From the NCBI GenBank assembly GCA_026419635.1, contig JANZZB010000019.1, positions 1-16,202 on the forward strand: 16,202 nt of DNA. The letters run 5' to 3'. The notes below the pieces were generated by a model that saw only the letters and a program-made list of their open reading frames with translations, made no database searches and was not told the DNA's origin. Each line of letters begins with the position of its first letter. The first letter of the stretch is position 1. The DNA comes from Clostridiales bacterium (lineage in GTDB: Bacteria; Bacillota; Clostridia; Oscillospirales; Butyricicoccaceae). Both the position numbers and the translations under genes were made by a program. Below are positions 1 through 7,014 of the stretch, piece after piece.

Positions 1-465
1 CCGTTTTACTGTAGCTTCGTCGTCAATCAGGGCAACAACAATTTCCCCGTGCATTGCAGACTGTTGCTGCCGAATGATCACGGTGTCTCCATCCAGAATC
101 GCAGCGCCGATCATAGAGTCACCGCGTACCTTCAAAGCAAAATAATTACCACCGTCATCCTCAAACGGAACATGTCCGACTGTTTCTTCAACAGCGAGTA
201 TCGGCACGCCTGCCGTAACCTGCCCTAAAACGGGAACGTCGATATATTTCGACTGTCCCTTAAGGCTTATTGCCCTTGTTTTTCGGTCATCTTTTTCAAG
301 CAGCCCAAGATCTTTTAATATTTTAAGATGTGTGTGCACAGTTGACGGGGATTTTAATCCGACTGCGGCGCATATTTCACGTACAGACGGCGGATACCCT
401 TTCATTTTCGCAAAGTCCTTAATATATTTTAAGATTTTTTCTCTTATCGGTGTAAGCTTCTCCAA
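1..465 (-). CDS. lexA: LexA SOS repressor, C-terminus cut by the window edge
   Basis: LexA is the transcriptional repressor of the SOS DNA-damage response; RecA-stimulated self-cleavage inactivates it. The frame is open from 465 through base 1 (155 codons visible). The N-terminal winged helix-turn-helix covers about residues 1-65, with the recognition part near PPSVREICAAVG and SPSTVHTHL. The cleavage dipeptide Ala85-Gly86 lies in QVTAGVP. The peptidase nucleophile is Ser117 (GDSM) and the catalytic Lys is Lys154 (ATVKR), so both members of the catalytic dyad are in view; about 45-50 residues are missing relative to the usual ~200. The start is TTG at 465, chosen because a GGAGG lies 10 bases upstream and no in-frame ATG fits; the nearby GTG is out of frame. 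The gene has its own promoter with a LexA-like operator, so it is probably autoregulated. It lies downstream of the eno operon on the same strand, separated by about 540 noncoding bases. Confidence 0.95.
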   Translation of the reverse strand, partial: MEKLTPIREKILKYIKDFAKMKGYPPSVREICAAVGLKSPSTVHTHLKILKDLGLLEKDDRKTRAISLKGQSKYIDVPVLGQVTAGVPILAVEETVGHVPFEDDGGNYFALKVRGDSMIGAAILDGDTVIIRQQQSAMHGEIVVALIDDEATVKR

Positions 466-495
466 AAGTGCACTTCCTCCCCAATAATTGGGAGT

Positions 496-524
496 ATTAT
501 ATCACATCAACCCCTTAAAATCAA
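496..524 (-). promoter_or_regulatory. lexA promoter (sigma-A type)
   Basis: On the minus strand, TTGATT (524-519) and TATAAT (501-496) are separated by exactly 17 bases. This is a near-consensus housekeeping promoter, placing the start of transcription around 489-490 and a leader of only about 25 bases before the lexA TTG start. The -35 hexamer overlaps the palindromic operator. Confidence 0.85.
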
Positions 525-535
525 ACATTTGTTTG
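522..535. promoter_or_regulatory. LexA operator (SOS box) of lexA
   Basis: CAAACATTTGTTTG is a symmetric palindrome (arms CAAAC and GTTTG). It matches the Gram-positive SOS box known from Bacillus (CGAACRNRYGTTYG) at 12 of 14 positions. It overlaps the first three bases of the lexA -35 hexamer, which is the expected position for autorepression. Binding is inferred and not shown by the sequence. Confidence 0.75.
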
Positions 536-601
536 CAAGAATTTTGTTTACACTTTATTAACCTTTTATTCATAGTTTGGCAAAGAAGCTTATTGTATAA
601 T

Positions 602-745
602 AAAGATGCAAAGCAAGCCACCAGCCTTATTTAAGAACGGATATAAGGCACACTCCAACAGCTGATCCTTTTTAACCCCCTAAATACTTAAGTGACCCTC
701 CACAGCAAAAACACCCGCTGAGAAGCGGGTGTTTTTGTTTTTTAA
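602..745 (+). ncRNA. possible small RNA of about 135-140 nt ending at a strong terminator
   Basis: A TATAAT lies at 596-601 on the plus strand. The best -35-like hexamer, TTGGCA (577-582), is only 13 bases away, so the promoter is uncertain; TTTACA (547-552) could serve a second start. From about 607 the sequence has no credible coding frame. It forms a 7-bp hairpin (GCCTTAT 624-630 with ATAAGGC 643-649). It then runs through an unpaired C-rich stretch with ACCCCC (674-679) and ACCCTCC (695-701), and ends at the terminator with a T run to 743. C-rich single-stranded patches complementary to Shine-Dalgarno sequences are typical of Gram-positive trans-acting small RNAs. I do not recognise the family. 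It could instead be only the 3' end of some other transcript. Confidence 0.35.
704..743. terminator. strong intrinsic terminator, usable from both strands
   Basis: AAAAACACCCGCT (707-719) pairs perfectly with AGCGGGTGTTTTT (724-736) around a GAGA loop, and the stem extends a few pairs outward. On the plus strand it is followed by TTTTTT (738-743). On the minus strand the downstream arm itself ends in TTTTT. It would stop a plus-strand transcript from the lexA side and any read-through from the eno side. Confidence 0.85.
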
Positions 746-748
746 CCT

Positions 749-774
749 CAAAGCAAATCTGAGGATTTGCTTTG
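749..774. repeat. perfect 11-bp inverted repeat with alternative pairing
   Basis: CAAAGCAAATC (749-759) and GATTTGCTTTG (764-774) are perfect reverse complements around a TGAG loop. CCTCA (746-750) can alternatively pair with TGAGG (760-764), which would disrupt the larger stem. There is no T run, so it is not a terminator. Confidence 0.7.
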
Positions 775-788
775 ATAACGGGGGGTCT

Positions 789-809
789 CACGCCACCGAC
801 GGCGGCGTG
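789..809. repeat. GC-rich hairpin
   Basis: CACGCC (789-794) pairs with GGCGTG (804-809), and CC (796-797) can stack on GG (801-802) after one mismatch. It is the second of four hairpins packed between the terminators at 704-743 and 956-988. Confidence 0.55.
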
Positions 810-835
810 TTCTCGCCTTCGCTCGATAAAGTTGT

Positions 836-866
836 GTTTTTCGAGGAAATGAATTCCCCGAAAAAC
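836..866. repeat. hairpin with 12 of 13 bases paired
   Basis: GTTTTTCG (836-843) pairs with CGAAAAAC (859-866). After one A/C mismatch the stem continues as GGAA (845-848) with TTCC (854-857), leaving a five-base loop. It is the third hairpin of the array. Confidence 0.65.
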
Positions 867-878
867 GGAATTGATCGG

Positions 879-925
879 TTTTTTGAAAAAATGGTCACGC
901 ATGCTGGGCGCATTTTTTCAAAAAA
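879..925. repeat. perfect 15-bp AT-rich inverted repeat
   Basis: TTTTTTGAAAAAATG (879-893) and CATTTTTTCAAAAAA (911-925) are exact reverse complements around a 17-base loop, which can itself form CGC/GCG pairs. Neither strand gives a terminator-like T run after the stem. I see no coding potential across 745-955; the stretch 466-1004 holds only these hairpins, the two terminators, the lexA promoter and the small-RNA candidate. Confidence 0.75.
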
Positions 926-955
926 GACGAGGGATCGTTTACATTTATAAACCTG

Positions 956-988
956 AAAACGAGACCGGAAGATTTCCAGTCTCGTTTT
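956..988 (-). terminator. terminator hairpin after eno
   Basis: AAAACGAGAC (956-965) pairs perfectly with GTCTCGTTTT (979-988), extended by GGAA/TTCC inside the stem. It begins 16 bases after the eno stop codon. On the minus strand the T run is short (TTTTC), so termination there may be partial. The plus-strand reading has a longer T-rich tail. Confidence 0.75.
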
Positions 989-1004
989 ATTATTTACTAT
1001 TAAT

Positions 1005-2315
1005 TTATTTAAGGTTAAACCACGCGTTCATGCCGGGGTACTGCGCGACATCACCGAGTTCTTCTTCAATCCTAAGGAGCTGGTTATATTTCGCAACACG
1101 GTCCGTTCTCGACGGCGCGCCTGTCTTAATCTGTCCCGCATTCATTGCGACTGCGATATCGGCAATTGTTGTGTCTTCCGTCTCTCCGGATCGGTGGGAT
1201 ACAACTGTTGTATAGCCTGCGCGGTTCGCCATCTGAATTGCGTCCAGCGTTTCTGTAAGGGTTCCGATTTGATTGAGTTTAATTAAAACAGAATTGGTTA
1301 CCGAAAGCTCAATACCTTTTGCAATACGCTCTGTGTTTGTAACAAAGAGATCGTCTCCGACAAGCTGAATTTTCTTGCCAAGCGTATCGGTAAGCATCTT
1401 CCAGCCTTCCCAATCTTCTTCCGCCATTCCGTCCTCAATGGAAATGATCGGATAACTATCCGTAAACCCTTTCCACATTTTAATCATCTGCTGGCGTGTC
1501 ATTTTCTTCTGTGCTTTAGGAAGCAGATAATAGCCGCCTTCTTCATTTACATACCATTCGGAAACCGCAGGATCCATTGCAATCATAAAATCTTTGCCCG
1601 GGGCATAACCCGATTTTTCGATCGCTTCTACGATTACTTTTAGTGCATCCTCATCTTTTTTCAAGTTTGGAGCAAATCCGCCTTCATCTCCAACTGCCGT
1701 AGCAAGTCCCATACCTTTGAGCACAGCTTTTAAGCCATGGAATACCTCTGCACACATACGGAGACCTTCTGCAAACGTTTTCGCACCAACCGGCATAATC
1801 ATAAATTCTTGAATGTCTACATTATTGGTGGCATGCGCGCCGCCATTTAAGATGTTCATCATCGGAACGGGAAGTGTTTTTGCGTTGCATCCGCCGATAT
1901 AAGAGTACAGCGGCATGCCAAGGGCTTCCGCTGCAGCTTTTGCAGAGGCAAGAGAGACGCCGAGGATTGCATTTGCTCCCAAACGGGTTTTATTTTTTGT
2001 GCCGTCCAGCTCGATCATGGTTTTGTCAATAAACGTTTGATCCAAAGCATTTAATCCAATGACAGCATCGGCTAATTCTCCGTTAACCGCATCAACTGCT
2101 TTTAAGACACCTTTTCCAAGATATTTGCTTTTATCGCCATCGCGGAGTTCGCAAGCTTCAAATATACCTGTGGATGCTCCGGAAGGAACAGCAGCCCGTC
2201 CCATAAATACCTGTGTGCCATCATCGGCATATACTTCTACTTCGACGGTCGGGTTTCCGCGGGAATCAAGGATTTCTCGTCCGACGACATCGACAATTTC
2301 AATAAAGCGTTTCAT
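1005..2315 (-). CDS. eno: enolase
   Basis: Phosphopyruvate hydratase: interconverts 2-phosphoglycerate and phosphoenolpyruvate in cytosolic glycolysis, with Mg2+. The protein has 436 residues, the full family length. The N-terminal domain carries the mobile SGAS loop (45-48). The barrel has the acid Glu211 (VGDEGG), magnesium ligands Asp248 (MDPA), Glu294 (SIEDG) and Asp321 (GDD), the catalytic base Lys346 (LIKLNQ), and the SHRSGE segment at 373-378. The start ATG has GAGGT about eight bases upstream. It is the last gene of the pgk-tpiA-gpmI-eno run, 51 bases after gpmI, and is followed by a hairpin terminator. Because gpmI supplies its substrate, the two consecutive reactions are encoded side by side. 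Nothing is unusual in the sequence. Confidence 0.98.
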   Translation of the reverse strand: MKRFIEIVDVVGREILDSRGNPTVEVEVYADDGTQVFMGRAAVPSGASTGIFEACELRDGDKSKYLGKGVLKAVDAVNGELADAVIGLNALDQTFIDKTMIELDGTKNKTRLGANAILGVSLASAKAAAEALGMPLYSYIGGCNAKTLPVPMMNILNGGAHATNNVDIQEFMIMPVGAKTFAEGLRMCAEVFHGLKAVLKGMGLATAVGDEGGFAPNLKKDEDALKVIVEAIEKSGYAPGKDFMIAMDPAVSEWYVNEEGGYYLLPKAQKKMTRQQMIKMWKGFTDSYPIISIEDGMAEEDWEGWKMLTDTLGKKIQLVGDDLFVTNTERIAKGIELSVTNSVLIKLNQIGTLTETLDAIQMANRAGYTTVVSHRSGETEDTTIADIAVAMNAGQIKTGAPSRTDRVAKYNQLLRIEEELGDVAQYPGMNAWFNLK

Positions 2316-2366
2316 AAGCTTTACCTCATTTCTTTTAGATATTTTATTCCATGGTATTGTATTCTT

Positions 2367-3878
2367 TTAATCTTGGATTAAAGACACGCCGTCCATTTCT
2401 ATAGGCTTGGACAACCCCATAAGTTCCAGCATCGTCGGCGCAATATCGCAAAGACGCCCTTCTTTTAACTTTACGTTTGCTCCAACGATTGCAAAAGGAA
2501 CCGGATTTCTTGTATGTGCTGTAAACGGTGTAACCCCGTCATCCTCAACCATTCGCTCTGCGTTTCCATGGTCAGCTGTAATAATTGCCATCCCTCCGGC
2601 TTTTACAACAGCATCAACGGTCTTGCCAACACAAGTATCCACCGTCTCTACCGCTAACTTTGCCGCATCAAAGATACCGGTATGTCCGACCATATCGCAA
2701 TTTGCATAATTTAATATAATCACATCATATTTCCCGCTCTCAATACAATCGCAGACCGCATCGGTCACTTCAAAAGCGCTCATTTCCGGTTTCAGATCGT
2801 ATGTCGCGACTTTCGGAGAAGGAATCAGGATTCTGTCTTCGCCTTTATAAACCTGTTCGACACCGCCGTTAAAAAAGAATGTGACATGAGCATATTTTTC
2901 CGTTTCAGCAATGCGAAGCTGAGTAAGACCCAAATTAGAAATATATTCTCCAAATGTATTTTTCAATGCCTGAGGCTTAAAGGCTATTTCTACATTTGGC
3001 ATCGAAGCATCATACTGCGTAAAACACACAAAAAATACGGGGAAATACTTGTGCTCAAACCCATCAAATTTCGAATCAACGAGCGCCCTTGTAAGTTCTC
3101 TTGCCCTGTCCGGCCGGAAATTAAAGAAAATTACGGAATCATTCTCTTGTATTTTCCCGCTTTCTAAGCATACAACCGGCTCAACGAACTCATCCGTAAC
3201 GGAAGAATTGTAAGATTCGAAAACAGCATCGACCGGATTTGAATTCTTCTTCCCTTCACCTAAAACGATTGCGTCATATGCCCGTTTAACGCGTTCAAAA
3301 CGGTTGTCCCTATCCATTGCATAATAACGGCCCATCAATGTGGCAACTTGCCCTACTCCGATTTCCTTCGTTTTTTGGATGCATTCTGCCACAAATTGTT
3401 TTCCCGACTCGGGAGGCACGTCGCGTCCGTCTAAAAAACAATGGATAAACACTTTATCAAGTCCGTTTTGTTTTGCAAGTCTCAAAAGAGCATATAAATG
3501 GCTATTATGGCTGTGAACCCCGCCATCAGACAAAAGCCCCATTAAATGCAGCGCAGTATTATTGTTTTTACAATTTTCAATTGCCTTTAAAAGCGTATCA
3601 TTTTCAAAAAAAGTGCCGTCCTGAATGGCTTTTGTAATACGCGTTAATTCCTGATAAACAACTCGTCCGGCGCCAATATTCGTATGTCCGACTTCAGAGT
3701 TTCCCATTTGTCCTTCAGGAAGTCCAACGTCATTTCCGGAACAAGAGAGTTTTGTTACAGGGCAGGTTGAAAAAAGCCGGTCAAGATTAGGTGTGTCCAC
3801 AGCATCAATTGCGCTGAACTCCTTTTTTTCCGTTAAACCGTACCCATCCATAATAATAAGTGTCAGAGGATTTTTCAT
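2367..3878 (-). CDS. gpmI: 2,3-bisphosphoglycerate-independent phosphoglycerate mutase
   Basis: Converts 3-phosphoglycerate to 2-phosphoglycerate through a phosphoserine intermediate; a member of the alkaline-phosphatase superfamily that uses two manganese ions. The protein has 503 residues, normal for the family. Asp11 (IMDGYG) is a metal ligand and Ser61 (MGNSEVGH) is the phosphorylated serine. The transferase insertion is marked by SDGGVHSH (117-124), LDGRDVPP (149-156) and GRYYAMDRD (183-191). The C-terminal metal site shows TADHGNAE. The start ATG follows AAAGGTG at suitable spacing. The gene lies between tpiA (90-base gap) and eno (51-base gap) on the same strand and probably shares their transcript. 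Dependence on Mn2+ makes this type pH-sensitive in spore-forming Firmicutes; whether that applies here is inference. Confidence 0.98.
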   Translation of the reverse strand: MKNPLTLIIMDGYGLTEKKEFSAIDAVDTPNLDRLFSTCPVTKLSCSGNDVGLPEGQMGNSEVGHTNIGAGRVVYQELTRITKAIQDGTFFENDTLLKAIENCKNNNTALHLMGLLSDGGVHSHNSHLYALLRLAKQNGLDKVFIHCFLDGRDVPPESGKQFVAECIQKTKEIGVGQVATLMGRYYAMDRDNRFERVKRAYDAIVLGEGKKNSNPVDAVFESYNSSVTDEFVEPVVCLESGKIQENDSVIFFNFRPDRARELTRALVDSKFDGFEHKYFPVFFVCFTQYDASMPNVEIAFKPQALKNTFGEYISNLGLTQLRIAETEKYAHVTFFFNGGVEQVYKGEDRILIPSPKVATYDLKPEMSAFEVTDAVCDCIESGKYDVIILNYANCDMVGHTGIFDAAKLAVETVDTCVGKTVDAVVKAGGMAIITADHGNAERMVEDDGVTPFTAHTRNPVPFAIVGANVKLKEGRLCDIAPTMLELMGLSKPIEMDGVSLIQD

Positions 3879-3968
3879 ATTTTCACCTTTTTTACAAGCA
3901 AGCCTTCTTTGCGACTGTCCTCATTCTTTTCAATAAAGGAAAGTCCGCTATTTTAATAAAAACAAGAA

Positions 3969-4739
3969 TTATTGGTTTGCGGCGTCGATAATCTGGGAAA
4001 AGTCATTGGCCTTTAATGATGCCCCCCCGATCAGGCCTCCATCAATATCCTCCTGTGCCAACAGATCTTTTGCATTTTTAGCGTTCATAGAGCCGCCATA
4101 TTGAATTGTAACAGACCTGGCCGCCCGCGCACCATAAATTTCACGCAGGCATGCACGGATATTGTCACATACCTCGTTTGCCTGTTCACATGTAGCGGTA
4201 CGTCCGGTACCAATTGCCCAAATCGGCTCGTACGCAAAAATAACTTTTTTCAGCTCTTTTGCAGAAATACCTTTTAACGCTATTTTAACCTGTAAACGAA
4301 TTTGATCCAAAGTAACATTTTGATCCCGTTGTTCCAAGGACTCTCCAACGCAAATAATCGGGCGCAGTCCGGCCTCGAGTGCACTGACAACTTTTTTATT
4401 TACAGTATCGTCTGTTTCCAAAAAAAACTGTCTGCGCTCGGAATGACCGATAATAACATATTTCACACCAAGACCCGCAAGCATCTCGGCTGAAATTTCA
4501 CCCGTATACGCTCCCGATTTTTCAAAGTGCACATTTTGCGCGCCGATTGCAATTTTAGATCCTTTGGCTGCTTTAATTGCTGCAGGAATATCAACAAAAG
4601 GTACACAAAGTACAATATCACACCACTTTACTTTTGCAATCAGTGGTTTTAATTCGTCAATCAGCGTGCGGGCTTCCGCAGCTGTTTTGTTCATTTTCCA
4701 ATTCCCTGCTATGACTGTTTTGCGGTACCTGCGGTTCAT
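3969..4739 (-). CDS. tpiA: triosephosphate isomerase
   Basis: Interconverts dihydroxyacetone phosphate and glyceraldehyde 3-phosphate. The 256-residue (beta/alpha)8 barrel has every expected catalytic element: Lys15 in GNWKMN, His99 in IGHSERR, Glu171 in AYEPIWAIGTG with the mobile loop 6, the phosphate-binding YGGS (214-217), and the closing GGLIGGASL (234-242). The start ATG is preceded by a strong GGAGG 10 bases upstream. It follows pgk by 38 bases. The 90 bases between tpiA and gpmI show no clear terminator or promoter. Its substrate dihydroxyacetone phosphate is also what MgsA, encoded elsewhere in the window, would consume. Confidence 0.98.
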   Translation of the reverse strand: MNRRYRKTVIAGNWKMNKTAAEARTLIDELKPLIAKVKWCDIVLCVPFVDIPAAIKAAKGSKIAIGAQNVHFEKSGAYTGEISAEMLAGLGVKYVIIGHSERRQFFLETDDTVNKKVVSALEAGLRPIICVGESLEQRDQNVTLDQIRLQVKIALKGISAKELKKVIFAYEPIWAIGTGRTATCEQANEVCDNIRACLREIYGARAARSVTIQYGGSMNAKNAKDLLAQEDIDGGLIGGASLKANDFSQIIDAANQ

Positions 4740-4777
4740 TGGACTTAATCCTCCTTTAGTAGTGCTTTTTGTTTCAG

Positions 4778-5971
4778 TTATTTGTCAAGAAGACAAGCGA
4801 TGCCGGGAAGTTCAAGCCCTTCCAGAAATTCCAATGATGCACCGCCGCCGGTTGAGATATGCGTCATTTTATCCGAATAGCCAAGCTTTTTAACTGCGGC
4901 AACAGAATCACCGCCGCCGATGATAGATATTACGCCGTTTTCATTCGCAATCGCATTTGCAATAGCGGATGTACCTTTCGAAAAATTCTCAAATTCAAAT
5001 ACACCCATAGGCCCGTTCCAAATCACCGTACCGGATCCATGAATCGCATTTGTGTAGCTTTGAATCGTTTTCGGTCCGATATCAAGGCCCATTTTATCTT
5101 CCGGAATAGAGGTGCAATCAGCAATAATATACGGAGAATCGGCTGCGAACGTATCAGCCGCAAGAACATCTGTAGGAAGAAGCATTTTTACGCCCTTCTG
5201 CTTTGCTTTGTTAATCATCTCAAGAGCATAGCTTGTTTTATCTTCTTCCAGCAGCGATTTTCCGATTTCCAGGCCTTCCGCCTTCAGAAACGTATATGCC
5301 ATTCCTCCGCCGATGATGATCGTATCACATTTTTCAAGAAGATTGTTAATAACACCGATTTTATCTGAAACTTTAGCTCCGCCTAAAATTGCAACCAAAG
5401 GACGCTTGGGATTTTCAAGCGCTTTCCCCATAATTGTAATTTCTTTTTGAATCAGAAATCCGCAGACTGCAGGGATGTATGCTGCCACACCTGCTGTTGA
5501 AGCATGCGCCCTATGAGCCGTTCCGAATGCGTCGTTAACATAAATATCAGCCAAAGATGCTAGCTTCTTTGCAAATTCAGGGTCATTTTTCTCCTCTTCC
5601 TCATGAAAGCGAACATTTTCAAGAAGTATTGCTTCCCCTTCTTTCACGGATGAAGCAAGACTCATAGCGCTTTCCCCGATTACGTCCGAAGCTAGTTTGA
5701 CCGGAAAACCGAGGTGTTTTGTTAGAGACTCGGCAACAGGCTTCAGAGAAAATTTCATATCTATTTTGCCTTTTGGCCGACCGAGATGGGAGCAGAGAAT
5801 GACTTTTGCCTTATTTTCTAAAAGATATTTTATTGTAGGGAGAGATGCTACAATACGTTTATCATTCGTAATGTTTCCGTTCTCATCTTGCGGTACATTA
5901 AAATCGCAGCGTATAAGCACTTTTTTCCCAGTAACATTTATATCTTCCACACTTTTTTTGTTGTACTTCAA
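4778..5971 (-). CDS. pgk: phosphoglycerate kinase
   Basis: Transfers the acyl phosphate of 1,3-bisphosphoglycerate to ADP, giving 3-phosphoglycerate and ATP. The N-terminal domain has LIRCDFNVP and the substrate loop SHLGRPKG; the nucleotide domain has GGAKVSDKIGV and the C-terminal GGGDSVAAV. I place the start at TTG 5971 (397 residues) and not at the in-frame GTG at 5980. The ribosome binding site GGAGTGA (5983-5977) overlaps that GTG but sits at ideal distance from the TTG, and the resulting N-terminus MKYNKKSVEDI matches the usual family start. It is the first gene of the glycolytic operon, directly behind a good promoter. gapA, which often precedes pgk, is absent: the upstream gene is a DegV-family gene. 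Confidence 0.97.
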   Translation of the reverse strand: MKYNKKSVEDINVTGKKVLIRCDFNVPQDENGNITNDKRIVASLPTIKYLLENKAKVILCSHLGRPKGKIDMKFSLKPVAESLTKHLGFPVKLASDVIGESAMSLASSVKEGEAILLENVRFHEEEEKNDPEFAKKLASLADIYVNDAFGTAHRAHASTAGVAAYIPAVCGFLIQKEITIMGKALENPKRPLVAILGGAKVSDKIGVINNLLEKCDTIIIGGGMAYTFLKAEGLEIGKSLLEEDKTSYALEMINKAKQKGVKMLLPTDVLAADTFAADSPYIIADCTSIPEDKMGLDIGPKTIQSYTNAIHGSGTVIWNGPMGVFEFENFSKGTSAIANAIANENGVISIIGGGDSVAAVKKLGYSDKMTHISTGGGASLEFLEGLELPGIACLLDK

Positions 5972-6036
5972 TTTGGTCACTCCTTTTTACGTTGATATCA
6001 TACTGCTTTTTTCAAATAAGCAATCAAATTGCGTAC

Positions 6037-6065
6037 ATTATATTACCTAAATGTTAAAAAAGCAA
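6037..6065 (-). promoter_or_regulatory. promoter of the pgk-tpiA-gpmI-eno operon
   Basis: On the minus strand TTGCTT (6065-6060) and TATAAT (6042-6037) are separated by exactly 17 bases, a good sigma-A promoter. Transcription would start near 6030, about 60 bases before the pgk TTG. The leader has only a small hairpin (GCAAT/ATTGC). I see no CggR- or cre-like operator that I could defend. Confidence 0.8.
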
Positions 6066-6105
6066 TGTGCAGTCCTCCAAATATTGTTAGAAAAATTAAT
6101 CATTT

Positions 6106-6984
6106 TTATGCTTTTCTTGCTTCTCCATAAAAAGCGATGCCTATTGAATGGGGGCCGCTGTTTGTTGTAATGGACGGTCCGAGAGGGATTCTGCGAATTT
6201 CCTTAACACCAACCTGATTGAGTAGAAGTTGTTCCGCTTTTTTTAATTCGTCTTCTTCCACATCGGAATAAAGCAAAATAATCGTCTGTGATTCCGGACT
6301 CACAATGCGCTTTTGTATGTGTTCAACTACCCTTGGAATCAACGCGTGATCGCCGCGTACTTTGTCAATAACCGAAACCTCTCCGTTAATGACATGAGAT
6401 ATTGGCTTTAATCCAAGGACTTCCCCAGCAAACGCAGCACCCCCGGATATTCTTCCGCTTTTCTTTAAGTGTTTCAAGCTATATACTGCAAGATATGCTT
6501 CCGCTTTTGAGATTTTATCCCGCGAATCCTTAACAATCTCATCGAACGCCAGACCCTGATCCCGCATTTTTGCAGAGTTCACCGCAATTTGTCCGTAAAC
6601 ATAGGAATATGTACCGGAGTCTAATAGCTCGATTTGAATGCTATTTCCGTTTTCTGAATAAAAAAGCTCGCGAGCAGTGCAACCCGCGGCATATGTTCCA
6701 GATCCATGCGCGTTCATTAACAGACAAAGTATATGTGTGTACCCGTCCTTCTGCGCATTTTTAAATGCTTCTAAATAAGAACTAAGCGTTACTTGTGCCG
6801 TTGTCGGAATTTCTTCGATCTCTTCTAGCACCTTCCAATACTCTTGGGGCACAATATCATAAAATTCGGCGTATGTTTTTCCACCGTAACTAACCATAAC
6901 AGGCAGGATCAAGATTCCGTAGCGTTCCGCTTCGTCTTTCGGTATATCGCATGCAGAATCACTGATTATAAGAATTTTTTCCAT
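6106..6984 (-). CDS. DegV family protein (fatty-acid-binding, FakB-like)
   Basis: DegV proteins bind a fatty acid; some (FakB) present it to the kinase FakA for phosphorylation. The 292-residue protein has the N-terminal SDSACDIP (8-15), the TTAQVTLSSYLEAF strand-helix (61-74, family usually T-S-Q), SGTYAAG (95-101), and the LKHLKKSGRIS...GLKPI core (170-195). The C-terminus GPHSIGIAFYG resembles the family's closing ligand-binding segment. A GGGGGG stretch precedes the ATG as ribosome binding site. It lies 30 bases downstream of trmL, and its stop is just before the pgk promoter. No FakA-like kinase is in the window, so the partner and ligand are unknown. DegV was named from a degradative-enzyme locus, but that does not describe its activity. 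Confidence 0.9.
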   Translation of the reverse strand: MEKILIISDSACDIPKDEAERYGILILPVMVSYGGKTYAEFYDIVPQEYWKVLEEIEEIPTTAQVTLSSYLEAFKNAQKDGYTHILCLLMNAHGSGTYAAGCTARELFYSENGNSIQIELLDSGTYSYVYGQIAVNSAKMRDQGLAFDEIVKDSRDKISKAEAYLAVYSLKHLKKSGRISGGAAFAGEVLGLKPISHVINGEVSVIDKVRGDHALIPRVVEHIQKRIVSPESQTIILLYSDVEEDELKKAEQLLLNQVGVKEIRRIPLGPSITTNSGPHSIGIAFYGEARKA

Positions 6985-7014
6985 TATGTTCCCCCCGCCA
7001 ATTCCTATAGATCC

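Noticed and set aside
672..902. 76-residue frame on the minus strand between eno and lexA
   Set aside because: It runs straight through the terminator and three hairpins. Its composition follows the palindromes, and no family is recognisable; this is typical of a spurious frame over repeats.
729..1215. Two overlapping plus-strand frames (73 and 114 residues)
   Set aside because: The first is a hairpin-derived frame in the noncoding region, and the second runs into the antisense of eno. Neither has a convincing ribosome binding site or recognisable motif.
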